Shown: positions 8,301 through 17,020, numbered from the stretch's first letter. The stretch is DNA of 64,000 nt from RGIG9115 sp045128915 (GCA_045128915.1 JBGVIT010000036.1:33702-97701); one strand, 5' to 3'. Numbers and translations: made by a program. The notes: generated from the sequence alone by a model not told the origin.

Positions 8301-10972
8301 TCATAGTTCTGTGTTGAAACTGTTACAACAACTGAATCAGTTGCATCTGCAGCCTGAGCTGTTGCTACTGTAAGGTTAAGACTTGTTCCGTCAATGCCTT
8401 CGCCGTTCTTCTTAGCAAAGTTACCTTCTGTCTTAACTGCGTATGTTGCATTGCCTGCATCTGCAGGGATTCCTGTAATGATGTTCGCAAGGTTGAAGCT
8501 ATAATCCTTTGAACCCTGAACAACACTGTCAGCGAGCAATGTCTGTACAGCTGATGCTGCAAGAGTAGGAGCTGCTGCCTTTGTTATGTTACCCTTTGCA
8601 GAAACTGCAGTTGATGAAAGTGTATAGTTCTTAGCCTTTGCTGTGTTTGCAAGTGCTACTGTTGCTGTTACGTCAATATCATTTGCAACGTTCTTATCTG
8701 CAAATGTTGCAGCTGATACTGTATAGTCTGTGCCGAATTCAAGAGTTTCACCGTTCTTAAGTCCTGTAAATGTTACTGCTGTGATAGCACCTTCTGTATT
8801 ACCATTATACTGCTTAGAAGTTACTGTTGCGCCTGAAGGAGCGATTTCAGCAGGAGTAATTTTCCAATATCCGTATGTTGAGCCTGTGTAGTTGCCCTGA
8901 CCGTTAACCTTAACTGTGTAGTTATCAGCCTGAACATTTGTTCCGCCAACTACTGCAGCATCTACCGCAAAGTCGCCTGTTATAAGACCTGCAACCCCTG
9001 CAACGTCAGGAGTAATCTCAAGACCTGTGTATGTTACACTAAGAGGAGCCTGAGCTGTTGTTTCAGCTTCTGTTCCGTCTATATCCAATGAAACAACGTA
9101 GCCTTCGATTGACTTAGGCTCAATTACTACTGTAAATTCATCAGTACCCTTATAATCGTTGTCTTCATATGTTACCTTTACAACATATGTGCCAACATTG
9201 GTAATCTTACCGAGAGGAACGATAGCAGTTGCTGAGCCGTCCATAACCTGAACCTCACTTGCTGTAAGCGCCTGACCGCCAACCTTTGCCTTTGCGGCAA
9301 ACATTGTCTTGTCAATAGTATAACCGTCAGGTGTGTATGTTCCTGTTGCTGTCTTACCATCTAATGTAAGGCCTGAGGGCTGAGTTTTCCATTCAATTAC
9401 AGCCTCTTCCTTGTCGATGATTGTAACTAATACTGAGCCAGTATAGTTTTCGTAGTTATCCATGCCTGAAGCTATGTAGTAAAGTGTTTTTCCTACTGTT
9501 ATATCAGCGATAGCTGCAATAGCATCTTCACCAGAAGCTTTTGTTGCATAAGAATTATCTGTGTACCATTCGATATCAGCGGTTACCTTTTCGCTGTTAA
9601 CACCTGTAAGTTCAGCTGTTGTTGGGAGCTGATTGTATTTTGCGGTGTATTTCTTTGTAAAGGTTGCCATACCTGCTGTGATACTAACCTTCTTAATATC
9701 CCACTGGATTGAAAGGTCAGTTGCGTTCTTTGTTGTATCCCAAACTGTGTTTGCCTTATCATTAAGGGTTGCTGTTGTAGTATATGTTCCTGCACTTGTA
9801 GCCTTTAAGTCGCCGCCAAGTGTATAATATTCTTCATCACCTGCATTAATAGGAGCGTCCTGTTCAGCGCCTGTGTATGCAAGGTTATCTCTGTATGAAG
9901 GTGCATCTACTTCGTAGGGGTTAACTGTGATGTTAACGTCTGCTGTGTATTTGCCGTATGTTACTGTCCATTTTGTGTCAGAAACAACAAGCTTTGTTGC
10001 AGTATCAACTACTACTTCGTTTGTAATATCCTCAGTTGATTCATCATCATATACAGCTTCAACTACCATACCTGCCTTATCAAAGGTGTCAAAAGCAGTA
10101 TATGTTGTCTTTGTAGGATTAGCCGCAATCTCAATCTTGTCGATTGACTTCTTAACTGTTACTTTAAACTCGCTTGTGCAGCCGTTGTATGAACCTACAA
10201 GTGTGTTTTCACCAACTACAAGACCGTTTGAAGGAAGTTCAACTGTAAAGTCGCTCCATTCAGGACTTGCAGAATCATATGTATTAGCTGCGCCTGATGC
10301 ATCAATATAATCAAATGATGCAATCATGTCTTTGATTTCTTCAGCAGTTGTATCCTTATAAATATCACCGCTTACTGCGCCGATTGAAATTGCAGGAGCT
10401 TCAACTATTGTAAACTGTTTGTCCGACGCATCACCTAAAACTGTCTTGTCACCCTCGTAACTACCTAATACCTTAATTGAATTAAGGTCTTCCTGAGTTA
10501 ATGCTTGAGTTGCTGTAAATCTAACTCTTAACAAGCTTCCTGATGGTTTGATTGCTCTATCTCCATATTCATCTTCTTCACCCAAGATACCACCGCTGGC
10601 AGCCCAAGATGCTTTAACAACACCAGTGCCTCTATTCGGGTTCCAATCAGGTGCGGTATCTCTATCACCCTTTGCAGGTTCAGACATTTTAGTTGAATCA
10701 AATCCAATCAAAATATCATAAGCAATCAAAGTATTTTCATATACCGTAGGATTGCCAGCAAAATTTAAGAAAGCGAAAAACTTACTTCCTGACTCAACAC
10801 TACTAATAGGGTTATTACCATTTGCATCACTTGTAAACTTGAAGGATAAATAAATAGTGTTATCATTAGTTCCTTGTGCTATAGTTGCCGCTGAAGCCGG
10901 TGTATATACCAAGCTTAAGATCATTGCAAGCGACAAGCTAAGTGACAAAATCTTTTTCATAATTTGCTTCAT
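5333..10972 (-). CDS. Giant SLH-anchored surface protein with cohesin-like and Ig-like repeats
   Basis: 1,879 aa exported protein. Order: signal peptide (1-~28, ending TPASA); an N-terminal beta domain (~30-190, with IAYDILIGFDSTKM and SGSLLRVRFTATQAL) that looks like a cohesin or related carbohydrate-binding fold; a bacterial Ig-like (Big_3-type) module (~265-355); a long array of MBG/YDG-type Ig-like repeats (~360-1490; recurring motifs NYTG, GNYSGT, ITKVYDETTTAGTITG, NAGTATITVT); a fibronectin type III-like domain (~1500-1590); an InlB-B-repeat-like module (~1600-1675); a Pro/Glu linker; and three SLH domains (~1705-1879) expected to bind the secondary cell wall polymer. RBS AAGGAGGAG precedes the start. 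Last gene of the cohesin/dockerin operon, 12 bases after the dockerin gene. A stalk that displays a binding domain is the likely role. Ligand unknown; cohesin identity of the N-terminus is the least certain part. Confidence 0.85.
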   Translation of the reverse strand: MKQIMKKILSLSLSLAMILSLVYTPASAATIAQGTNDNTIYLSFKFTSDANGNNPISSVESGSKFFAFLNFAGNPTVYENTLIAYDILIGFDSTKMSEPAKGDRDTAPDWNPNRGTGVVKASWAASGGILGEEDEYGDRAIKPSGSLLRVRFTATQALTQEDLNSIKVLGSYEGDKTVLGDASDKQFTIVEAPAISIGAVSGDIYKDTTAEEIKDMIASFDYIDASGAANTYDSASPEWSDFTVELPSNGLVVGENTLVGSYNGCTSEFKVTVKKSIDKIEIAANPTKTTYTAFDTFDKAGMVVEAVYDDESTEDITNEVVVDTATKLVVSDTKWTVTYGKYTADVNITVNPYEVDAPSYRDNLAYTGAEQDAPINAGDEEYYTLGGDLKATSAGTYTTTATLNDKANTVWDTTKNATDLSIQWDIKKVSITAGMATFTKKYTAKYNQLPTTAELTGVNSEKVTADIEWYTDNSYATKASGEDAIAAIADITVGKTLYYIASGMDNYENYTGSVLVTIIDKEEAVIEWKTQPSGLTLDGKTATGTYTPDGYTIDKTMFAAKAKVGGQALTASEVQVMDGSATAIVPLGKITNVGTYVVKVTYEDNDYKGTDEFTVVIEPKSIEGYVVSLDIDGTEAETTAQAPLSVTYTGLEITPDVAGVAGLITGDFAVDAAVVGGTNVQADNYTVKVNGQGNYTGSTYGYWKITPAEIAPSGATVTSKQYNGNTEGAITAVTFTGLKNGETLEFGTDYTVSAATFADKNVANDIDVTATVALANTAKAKNYTLSSTAVSAKGNITKAAAPTLAASAVQTLLADSVVQGSKDYSFNLANIITGIPADAGNATYAVKTEGNFAKKNGEGIDGTSLNLTVATAQAADATDSVVVTVSTQNYEDADVTVNFLFKNKTTVEITLADITKEYGQDYTVQGSYAAQPADGYTWTYTYEGTNGTQYGPTTDAPKNAGTYTITANYEDNTPDTQNPSIPGHVGTTTAALTITAKALTVTAGDVVITKVYDETTTAGTITGTLGLTGVVGQDDVAVDMTAVEAGDYASAAVGTYTVELDGIALTGADKDNYTVNSIFNFENAKITKQLQAALTIDGADQNITKPYSKEAVEIVLGGGSGTGAFNLTSSDPTVVALSKVNDTTWSATFLKIGTVTITATKAADTNFEAATDLAIEYTVEPKTVTDADFTFDLENKEFTGEEIKPQVTSALNASTDYDVAYTANTNAGTATITVTAKGNYSGTVTKTFTITAKALNDTDFAFAGLAADGYTYTGSALTPGFDVKWGTKILSSTNDYEVAYADNTNAGTATITVTGKGNYSGTLTTTFAINPAAYTGVVTISASEATIAENTVLTANAPAGGTLAYQWKKNGEAIAEATGTTYTVQAADADAEITVAVTSTGNYEGTIESSAVVVGKTALTGTATLAGTSEITLTVEGAPAAENYDIVWLRNGEVIENANGTTYTVQDADKGCSITAKLVAKGDTYTGEITSNAVAVPATAPSFAEAPSVSAGNGQATVALSANANGSAITSYKIYVDGTLVATVDGSQTTYTVTGLTNGTEYKIKVEAINGIGSTQSGESTVTPKNPIGVGGSSGASSNKVTVSSDSKGAVKLSTSSARPGTKVKVTVNEVEGKEVKEVKILDKNGNEVELTENADGTLSFVMPKGGVTVEVEYEEAKDEPTDPEQPEEPEQPEQPVEPETPVASGQFKDVYDNTYYAAPVKWAVEKGITTGLSDDSFGPEADCTRGQMVTFLWRAAGSPEVEAAGAFADVEGGSYYEKAVAWAVANGITSGTSDSTFSPDALVTRAQTVTFLFRLAKAAAEAGESAFADVTADAYYGDAVAWAVANGITNGLAEDVFGPDASCVRGQIVTFLFRYFGE

Positions 10973-10984
10973 TTTAGCTCCTCC

Positions 10985-12238
10985 TTAATTGAACGAATCT
11001 CTCAAACCTACACTATACTGTAGGATCATACCAGCATCCTGTGCTGTTACATTGCCATCTTTATTCACATCACCAGACAGCTCCTGCACAGCTGTTGCAG
11101 TCTTAATACCAACACTTATCTGGAGTACCATACCAGCATCTTGTGCTGTTACGTAACCATCCTCGTTTACATCACCCAATATATATTGCGGCTGAGAAGG
11201 TTGTGTTATTGTTACATCCTTTGCATAGCTGAGGGGTACTGAAACAAGAGTATGTCCCTGAGCGTTGCTTGAGATAAACAATGTCATATCAGTTGTTGCT
11301 GTGGGAAGCATGGGGTAAACATTAAATGTTACTGATGTTCCTGATGCTGTTGCCTGATTGATATAGTAAATATCGCTTGACTTTGTGGGAACTGTGCTTC
11401 CGTTAGCAAGAACTACACCGTAGTAGCTGCCTGATGCAGCCGCTGAATATGTAACCTCTATTCTGTCTGATGCCGGATAGAAGGTATCAGCTGTTGCGTC
11501 TGCGTTCACATCCTGAGAAATTGATGTAATTGCACCGGCTTCACCCTTAACGGTTGTTGTTACGTTTTCTTTTGTTCCTATATTATAGAAGCCTGATGCG
11601 GTTGTTGTATCGCCTGCGGGAGGTGTTACAACAGGATCGTCTCCGTCGTCGCCACCGGCAGGGGGAGTTACTGTTCCGCCACCTTCGCCTGTATCGCCGC
11701 CTTCTCCGCCGGGAGGTGTTACGGTGCTGCCACCCTCGCCGCCTTCACCGGAGCCGGAATCATTTGAAATTGTTGCTATTGCATAGTTCAAAGGTACAGA
11801 AACCAAATTATGACCTTCTGCATTACTTGAAATATACAATGTCAAAGCAGTTGTCTGCTCTGGTTCCTTCGGGAAAACGTTGAAGTTAACAGAGCCTGAT
11901 TCTGCTGTCACCTGGTCGATATAGAAAATAGTGTTGTCCTCTGTGGGAAGTCCTGTTCCCTCAACAAGTATAGCACCATAATAGCTTCCTTCGTCAGCTG
12001 CCGTATAGGTTACGTCAAGTCTGTCTGCACCTTCATAAAATGTTTCTGCTGTCTGGTCACTATCTACATCCACAGATGAACCGGTTACCGCGCCAGCATT
12101 TGATTTTGGTGTTACAGTCACGTTCTGGACTGTTCCAATATCATAGAATCCCTTAACGGTAGTTGTGTCCTCTGCAAATGCAGTAGATGTCAGCAAGCAA
12201 ATGCTTAAAGCTGCTAAAATACCGATTGCTTTCTTCAT
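10985..12238 (-). CDS. Secreted protein with duplicated beta domain and type I dockerin
   Basis: 417 aa. Signal peptide (1-~22, ending TSTAFA), two copies of one unknown domain (24-155 and 210-341; shared FY(D/N)IGT, SYYG, YIDQ/YINQ, ISSNA(E/Q)GH, LVSVPL), joined by a Gly/Pro-rich low-complexity linker (~160-210), and a C-terminal dockerin (354-417). The dockerin has two Ca2+ loops, GDVNEDGYVTAQD and GDVNKDGNVTAQD, each with Asp/Asn/Asp/Thr/Asp at positions 1,3,5,9,12. Dockerins bind cohesin domains, and the gene directly upstream encodes a cohesin-SLH protein, so this is probably held on the cell surface by that partner. No catalytic domain is recognised; the repeated domain could be adhesive or structural. 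Confidence 0.85.
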   Translation of the reverse strand: MKKAIGILAALSICLLTSTAFAEDTTTVKGFYDIGTVQNVTVTPKSNAGAVTGSSVDVDSDQTAETFYEGADRLDVTYTAADEGSYYGAILVEGTGLPTEDNTIFYIDQVTAESGSVNFNVFPKEPEQTTALTLYISSNAEGHNLVSVPLNYAIATISNDSGSGEGGEGGSTVTPPGGEGGDTGEGGGTVTPPAGGDDGDDPVVTPPAGDTTTASGFYNIGTKENVTTTVKGEAGAITSISQDVNADATADTFYPASDRIEVTYSAAASGSYYGVVLANGSTVPTKSSDIYYINQATASGTSVTFNVYPMLPTATTDMTLFISSNAQGHTLVSVPLSYAKDVTITQPSQPQYILGDVNEDGYVTAQDAGMVLQISVGIKTATAVQELSGDVNKDGNVTAQDAGMILQYSVGLRDSFN

Positions 12239-12319
12239 GTTATATATCCTTTCCTTTCCGTGCTTTACGCACTATAAATACTTATTTAAATTAATCCATA
12301 CAGGAAATAATTTTAAACA

Positions 12320-13528
12320 TTATTTATATGTATCAACATAATTTACCAAAATCTTTGCAAGCTGCGCTCTCGTTGCAGTATTCTGCGGACTGAGAGTTGT
12401 TTCACTTGTTCCTGAAATCAGTTCATTATACACTGCCCAATACATTGAGTCCTTCGCCCATTTGGATATTGATGAGCTGTCCTCGAAAAATCCGTCGTAT
12501 ATGGCTGTAAGAAGCTTTTCATCGCCTGACTTGCCGCCTGAATAATAATAGAGGATTTTCATTGCGGCTTCTCTTGTAAGCGTGCCTTCGGGCATGAACG
12601 TCTTTTCATCCGTTCCGTTAATATAACCGTTGGCATATCCCCATGCTATTGCGGACTTGAACTCAGGTATCTGAGAGTCAATATCCTCAAAGGGTGTGGT
12701 GTCCGAAGCTTCGGGCTTGCCTGCAAGACGCCACAGCACAGTTACATACTGAGCACGTGTTACATTTGCGTCAGGGTTGAAGTTACCCTTTTCGTCGCCG
12801 TTAAAAAGTCCTTTTTCTGCCGCCTTGTTAATAAACTCAGCGCCCCAATGCCCTGCAATGTCACCAAAAAGCGCTGCAGCGTCGGGCTTTGCTGTTTCTT
12901 GCTCTTCGGTAGGCTCTGTGGGCTGTGGAGTCTGAACTTCGGGCTGAGTCGGCTCTTCCTCATAGGCTTCGCCGCCTTGAACATTTTCTTCAGGCTCCGG
13001 TGTAATTACTTCAACGGGCTTTTCCGTTGGTATTGGCTTTTCCTCTTGGGGAGGTTCAGCTTTCTCCTCAAAATCTGCTCCGATGACTTCGTAGGGAATG
13101 TCCTCATTGTCTTTGTCGCAAAGAGTAACATCCGCTATGGAGAAATCAAAAGCTTCAATAGCATCTTTCAAGACAAACTTGCAAGAAGCAACTACACCAT
13201 TCCCTTCAATGGGCTGTGCAGCTGCCGCCGCTATTATAACTCCTGCATCTGCCTTAGAATTAACAGCTGACATTTTACCATCCAAAAGCGATCCCTCTCT
13301 TGCACTTGTACACTCAAGCTTTGACTTGTCATAAGCCAGCGTAAACTGCACTGCACACACACCGGGATTGTTTGAAAGCTCCACCGTTACGGTGAACTCC
13401 TCTCCCACAGCGGGAACTGCTTCCGGAGCTTTAACCGTAAGCTTTGCACTTTCTGCGAAAACAGCGGTTGGCAAAAGCACTGAGATCATAATTAGTATTA
13501 AGCTGTAAATTAATAGATTTTTCTTCAT
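12320..13528 (-). CDS. Cohesin-SLH cell-surface anchor protein
   Basis: 402 aa. Signal peptide (1-25, ending AVFA), one cohesin domain (~26-155: LTVKAPEAVPAVGEEFTVTV, NPGVCAVQFTLAYDKSKLEC, GVVASCKFVLKD), a Pro/Glu/Thr-rich linker (~156-217), and SLH domains (~220-402; WGAEFINKAAEKGLFNG, NVTRAQYVTVLWRLAG, FKSAIAWGYANGYING, LTREAAMKILYYYSGG, ATRAQLAKILVNY). This is the layout of cellulosome anchoring scaffoldins with a single cohesin: SLH binds wall polymer and the cohesin receives a dockerin protein. First gene of a three-gene operon. RBS AAAGGAGAGG. Partner assignment is inferred from adjacency. Confidence 0.9.
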   Translation of the reverse strand: MKKNLLIYSLILIMISVLLPTAVFAESAKLTVKAPEAVPAVGEEFTVTVELSNNPGVCAVQFTLAYDKSKLECTSAREGSLLDGKMSAVNSKADAGVIIAAAAAQPIEGNGVVASCKFVLKDAIEAFDFSIADVTLCDKDNEDIPYEVIGADFEEKAEPPQEEKPIPTEKPVEVITPEPEENVQGGEAYEEEPTQPEVQTPQPTEPTEEQETAKPDAAALFGDIAGHWGAEFINKAAEKGLFNGDEKGNFNPDANVTRAQYVTVLWRLAGKPEASDTTPFEDIDSQIPEFKSAIAWGYANGYINGTDEKTFMPEGTLTREAAMKILYYYSGGKSGDEKLLTAIYDGFFEDSSSISKWAKDSMYWAVYNELISGTSETTLSPQNTATRAQLAKILVNYVDTYK

Positions 13529-13565
13529 CTATCACCTCTCCTTTGATGAATAGTCATATATTATC

Positions 13566-13594
13566 ATTTTACAATAATATTACAAGCAAGTCAA
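13566..13594 (-). promoter_or_regulatory. Promoter of the cohesin/dockerin/SLH operon
   Basis: Minus strand TTGACT (13594-13589), 17-bp spacer, TAAAAT (13571-13566), about 38 bases before the start codon. Confidence 0.7.
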
Positions 13595-13666
13595 CCGTTT
13601 TTAAAAATTACTTGCTTTATAATTATACAAAATTTTGAATAATATTTTGGGCATATTGACACCGCA

Positions 13667-14584
13667 TTAAAATATACTCAGTTCAAGCTCGCGACTTAGC
13701 TTTTCAAGAGCCTTTATTCCGGCAATACTGTTACCCTTATTGTCGAGAGCAGGAGAGTAAATTCCTATACCCATTCTGCCCGGCACAACAGCCATAATTC
13801 CGCCTCCTACACCGCTTTTTGCAGGTATTCCCACATTGAGCGCAAACTCTCCTGAGCCGTCATACATTCCGCAGGTCATAAGCACCGCATTTACATATCT
13901 TGCATACTTTGAGTCAAAAAGCTGCTCGCCCGTCTTTACATTCTTTCCTTTGTTTGCAAGTACGTGCGCCATAGATGCAAGGTCAACACTCGTAACCTTA
14001 ATAGAGCAGGCGCGAAAATATAAATCAAGCACTTCCTCTGCATCATCGTCCATCATGCCGTAAGCTTTGAGCATATATGCAAGTGCTCTGTTCTTATTTC
14101 CCGTAAGCTTTTCGGACATATATACGTCGCGGTCTATCCTAAGCTCAGGATTATTTGTCATTTTCCTTGCAAGCTCTAAAAGGCGGTCAAACTTTTCCTT
14201 ATAGGAGTTTCCGTTTATAAGAGTACAAAGGGCAATAGCGCCTGTATTTATCATAGGATTTATATGCTCTCTTTTTAGCGCCTGATCGCTATAATTAAAG
14301 GCATCAAATGGCTTGCCGGTAGATTCTACGCCCACAAGACTGCGGACACAATCCTCACCCTTATCCATAAGCGCAAGAAGCAAAATAATTGGTTTTACCA
14401 CACTCTGCATGGTAAAGCTTTTATTATAGTCACCTGCGAAGCTTATTTCTCCTCCGTCTGACATAAGGCATATGCCAAACTCATCAACATTCGCTTTTGC
14501 AAGCTCCGGTATGTAGTTTGCAACCTTTCCCTGATGCTTATATTTTTCGCAGCTGTCAAGAAGCTTTTTCAGTAAATCATTCAT
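13667..14584 (-). CDS. glsA: Glutaminase A
   Basis: 305 aa serine-dependent beta-lactamase-like glutaminase, hydrolysing L-glutamine to glutamate and ammonia in the cytoplasm. The catalytic S-x-x-K is S61-V-V-K64 in FTMQSVVKP; other family signatures are NPMINTGAIA, YMSEKLTGNKNRALAYML and IPAKSGVGGGI. The start is placed at ATG 14584, 6 bases after AGAGGTG, rather than at an in-frame GTG three codons upstream that overlaps this RBS. It is transcribed alone, towards the surface operon, with 138 bases between. In gut anaerobes such enzymes are linked to nitrogen supply and acid tolerance; nothing local narrows this. Confidence 0.95.
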   Translation of the reverse strand: MNDLLKKLLDSCEKYKHQGKVANYIPELAKANVDEFGICLMSDGGEISFAGDYNKSFTMQSVVKPIILLLALMDKGEDCVRSLVGVESTGKPFDAFNYSDQALKREHINPMINTGAIALCTLINGNSYKEKFDRLLELARKMTNNPELRIDRDVYMSEKLTGNKNRALAYMLKAYGMMDDDAEEVLDLYFRACSIKVTSVDLASMAHVLANKGKNVKTGEQLFDSKYARYVNAVLMTCGMYDGSGEFALNVGIPAKSGVGGGIMAVVPGRMGIGIYSPALDNKGNSIAGIKALEKLSRELELSIF

Positions 14585-14688
14585 GTGCTGCACCTCTTTC
14601 TTTCGTATATTTCCATTATAACATAAAATTATCCCGTTGTAAATGGAAAAAATACAATCTTAATAATTGACCGATGCTTCGACTGTTG

Positions 14689-14717
14689 TTGACAAAGGCA
14701 TTCCAAAATGATATAAT
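14689..14717 (+). promoter_or_regulatory. Consensus sigma-A promoter of rmuC
   Basis: TTGACA (14689-14694), 17-bp spacer, TATAAT (14712-14717); both hexamers perfect. Confidence 0.85.
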
Positions 14718-14748
14718 CATCATAAAATATCAGGAAGGAGAAAGCAAT

Positions 14749-15975
14749 ATGCTTGAATATATATCAATAGCGCTTTCAGCCATAACAATAATACTTCTGA
14801 TTGTTGTGGTTGCAAAAAAAGACAAGGGCGCCCATTCCAAAGAATTTTATGACCTTTTATCCGAAAACCAGAAAAACATAGGCGAAATTCAGTTGGGGCG
14901 ACTTGACGAAATGAGAAAAACAATTCAGGACAGCCAAAAGACAAGCTCGGAGAACCTGAAAAATCAATTACATACTATGGAAGAAAGGCTTCGCTCTCTT
15001 GAAAAGTCCAACGAGCAAAAACTTGAAAATCTTCGTACAAATGTTTCCGCAAGTCTTGATACTATACGAAAGGACAACAACGAAAAGCTGGAATCTATGC
15101 GAAAGACAGTAGATGAAAAGCTCGAAAAAACTCTTGAAACCAAAATGACCGAGTCGTTCAGGTTAGTTAGCGAAAGACTTGAGCAGGTATATAAGGGACT
15201 TGGTGAAATGCAGACCTTAGCATCGGGCGTAGGGGATTTGAAGAAGGTACTTTCCAACGTAAAAACACGTGGTATCCTTGGTGAAATTCAGCTTGGAGCT
15301 ATACTTGAAGAAATTCTTCCGCCTGAAAGATACGAAACAAACTTTGCAACTGTTGAGGGAAGCCGTGATGTAGTGGAATTTGCAATCAAGCTTCCGGGTG
15401 ACGGCGAAAAGCCCGTATATCTCCCCGTTGACTCAAAGTTCCCTGCAGATTGTTATTATGCATTGCAGTCTGCATATGACGCAGGTGATACAGAGGAAAT
15501 AAAAAAATGCAGAAACGAGCTTATTGCACGCCTTAAATCCTTTGCAAAGGATATACGTACAAAGTATGTTTCACCGCCTGATACTACGGATTTTGCCATA
15601 ATGTTCCTGCCCTTTGAGGGACTTTATGCAGAGGCTGTGAGATGCGGCATGGTTGAAATTCTCCAAAGAGATTTCCATGTGAACATTGCAGGTCCCGGAA
15701 CAATGGCGGCACTTTTAAACAGCTTGCAAATGGGATTCCGAACTCTTGCAATCCAGAAACGAAGTGCAGAGGTATGGAAAATCCTCGGCGCAGTAAAAAC
15801 CGAATTTGACAAGTTCTCCGACATACTTGAAAAAACAAAGAAAAAGCTTGGCCAGATCGACAGTGATTTAGACACTCTGATTGGCACAAGAACTGCAGCG
15901 ATAAAGAGAAAACTCCGTGATGTAGAAAGCATAACAGAGGATGAAACAAAACAGCTGCTCGATGGTGATGTTTAA
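14749..15975 (+). CDS. rmuC: DNA recombination protein RmuC
   Basis: 408 aa. One N-terminal membrane segment (residues ~4-24), a long charged coiled coil (~35-150, repeated KLE/ENL heptads) and the RmuC nuclease-like domain (~175-390; TRGILGEIQLGAILEEIL, YLPVDSKFPADCYYAL, FLPFEGLYAEA, AGPGTMAALLNSLQMGFRTL). RmuC limits DNA inversions at short inverted repeats and is a predicted nuclease of the PD-(D/E)XK type. The start is the ATG at 14749 with GGAAGGAGA 7-8 bases upstream; a longer in-frame reading from 14674 would begin inside the promoter. Followed after 44 bases by the bile salt hydrolase gene. Confidence 0.93.
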   Translation: MLEYISIALSAITIILLIVVVAKKDKGAHSKEFYDLLSENQKNIGEIQLGRLDEMRKTIQDSQKTSSENLKNQLHTMEERLRSLEKSNEQKLENLRTNVSASLDTIRKDNNEKLESMRKTVDEKLEKTLETKMTESFRLVSERLEQVYKGLGEMQTLASGVGDLKKVLSNVKTRGILGEIQLGAILEEILPPERYETNFATVEGSRDVVEFAIKLPGDGEKPVYLPVDSKFPADCYYALQSAYDAGDTEEIKKCRNELIARLKSFAKDIRTKYVSPPDTTDFAIMFLPFEGLYAEAVRCGMVEILQRDFHVNIAGPGTMAALLNSLQMGFRTLAIQKRSAEVWKILGAVKTEFDKFSDILEKTKKKLGQIDSDLDTLIGTRTAAIKRKLRDVESITEDETKQLLDGDV

Positions 15976-16019
15976 TATTTGATACATAACTGCACATAAT
16001 AAGCAAAAAGGAGTTTATT

Positions 16020-17018
16020 ATGTGTACTGCGATTTCCATTACAACAAAAAATCACTACTTCGGGCGAAATCTGGATTATGAACATACCTTCGGGGAAAAG
16101 GTGGTTATTACACCGAGAAATTATAAATTTATATTTTCAAACAGTGAGGAAACACATAATCATTACGCTATAATCGGTATGGCTCTCCCTTATAATGATT
16201 ATCCTTTGTACTTTGATGCTACAAATGAAAAAGGGCTGTCTGTGGCAGGACTTAATTTTCCTGAAAACGCCTTCTACTTTAAAGAGGCCGCAGGAAAGCT
16301 GAACGTGGCGTCATATGAGCTGATACCTCGAATTCTGTGCTTTTGCGAAACTGCGGAGCAAGCAAAAGAGCTTATTTCAAAAATCAATATAACAGACAGG
16401 GAATTTGCAGCGTCCATGCCGCCATCGCCGCTCCATTGGATTGTGGCAGACAAGCATCAAACACTTACGGTAGAGCAGACATCAGACGGACTGAAAATTT
16501 ATAATAACCCCACAGGCGTCCTTACAAACAATCCGCCATTTCATATGCAGCTTCAAAACCTTGCAAATTATATGCACGTTACTGCTCATGAACCTGAAAA
16601 TCTTTTTTCACACAAAATAAAGCTTATGCCATATTCAAGGGGTATGGGCGCAATGGGACTTCCTGGAGACTTTTCATCTGCATCAAGATTTGTCAAGTGC
16701 TGCTTTGTAAAGCTTAACTGCGTTTTTGGTGAAGCTGAAAAAGAAAACGTAGAACAGTTTTTTCATATTCTGGACTCCGTAGCCCAGATAAAAGGCTGTG
16801 TAGAAGTAGGGGAAAGCTACGAAATTACAAACTACTCATCATGCTGCAATACTGATAAAGGAATATATTACTACAAAACATATATGAATAGTCAGATTTG
16901 CGCAATAAATATGCATAACGAAAATCTTGACAGCGAAAAGCTTGTTGTGTATGAGCTTTTCTATGATAATAATTTCTATATACAAAACAAAAAAAACAGT
17001 TCTCAGGAACAGCATTAA
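16020..17018 (+). CDS. Choloylglycine hydrolase family (bile salt hydrolase-like)
   Basis: 332 aa N-terminal-nucleophile amidase. Met1 is followed by Cys2, which becomes the catalytic N-terminal Cys after Met removal. The rest of the active-site set is visible: R16 and D19 (GRNLDY), N79 (GLNFPENA), N170/N171 (LTNNPPF) and R223 (SSASRFVK). The family cleaves conjugated bile salts or penicillin V; the length and the GLNFPENAFY and LTNNPPF motifs are closer to bile salt hydrolases of gut Firmicutes. There is no signal peptide, so it is cytoplasmic. RBS AAAAAGGAG. Substrate choice between bile salts, penicillin V and N-acyl amides cannot be settled by reading. Confidence 0.88.
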   Translation: MCTAISITTKNHYFGRNLDYEHTFGEKVVITPRNYKFIFSNSEETHNHYAIIGMALPYNDYPLYFDATNEKGLSVAGLNFPENAFYFKEAAGKLNVASYELIPRILCFCETAEQAKELISKINITDREFAASMPPSPLHWIVADKHQTLTVEQTSDGLKIYNNPTGVLTNNPPFHMQLQNLANYMHVTAHEPENLFSHKIKLMPYSRGMGAMGLPGDFSSASRFVKCCFVKLNCVFGEAEKENVEQFFHILDSVAQIKGCVEVGESYEITNYSSCCNTDKGIYYYKTYMNSQICAINMHNENLDSEKLVVYELFYDNNFYIQNKKNSSQEQH

Positions 17019-17020
17019 AA

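Noticed and set aside
14674..14748. Longer start of RmuC
   Set aside because: It would begin upstream of the consensus promoter; the ATG at 14749 has a good RBS and starts the membrane helix.
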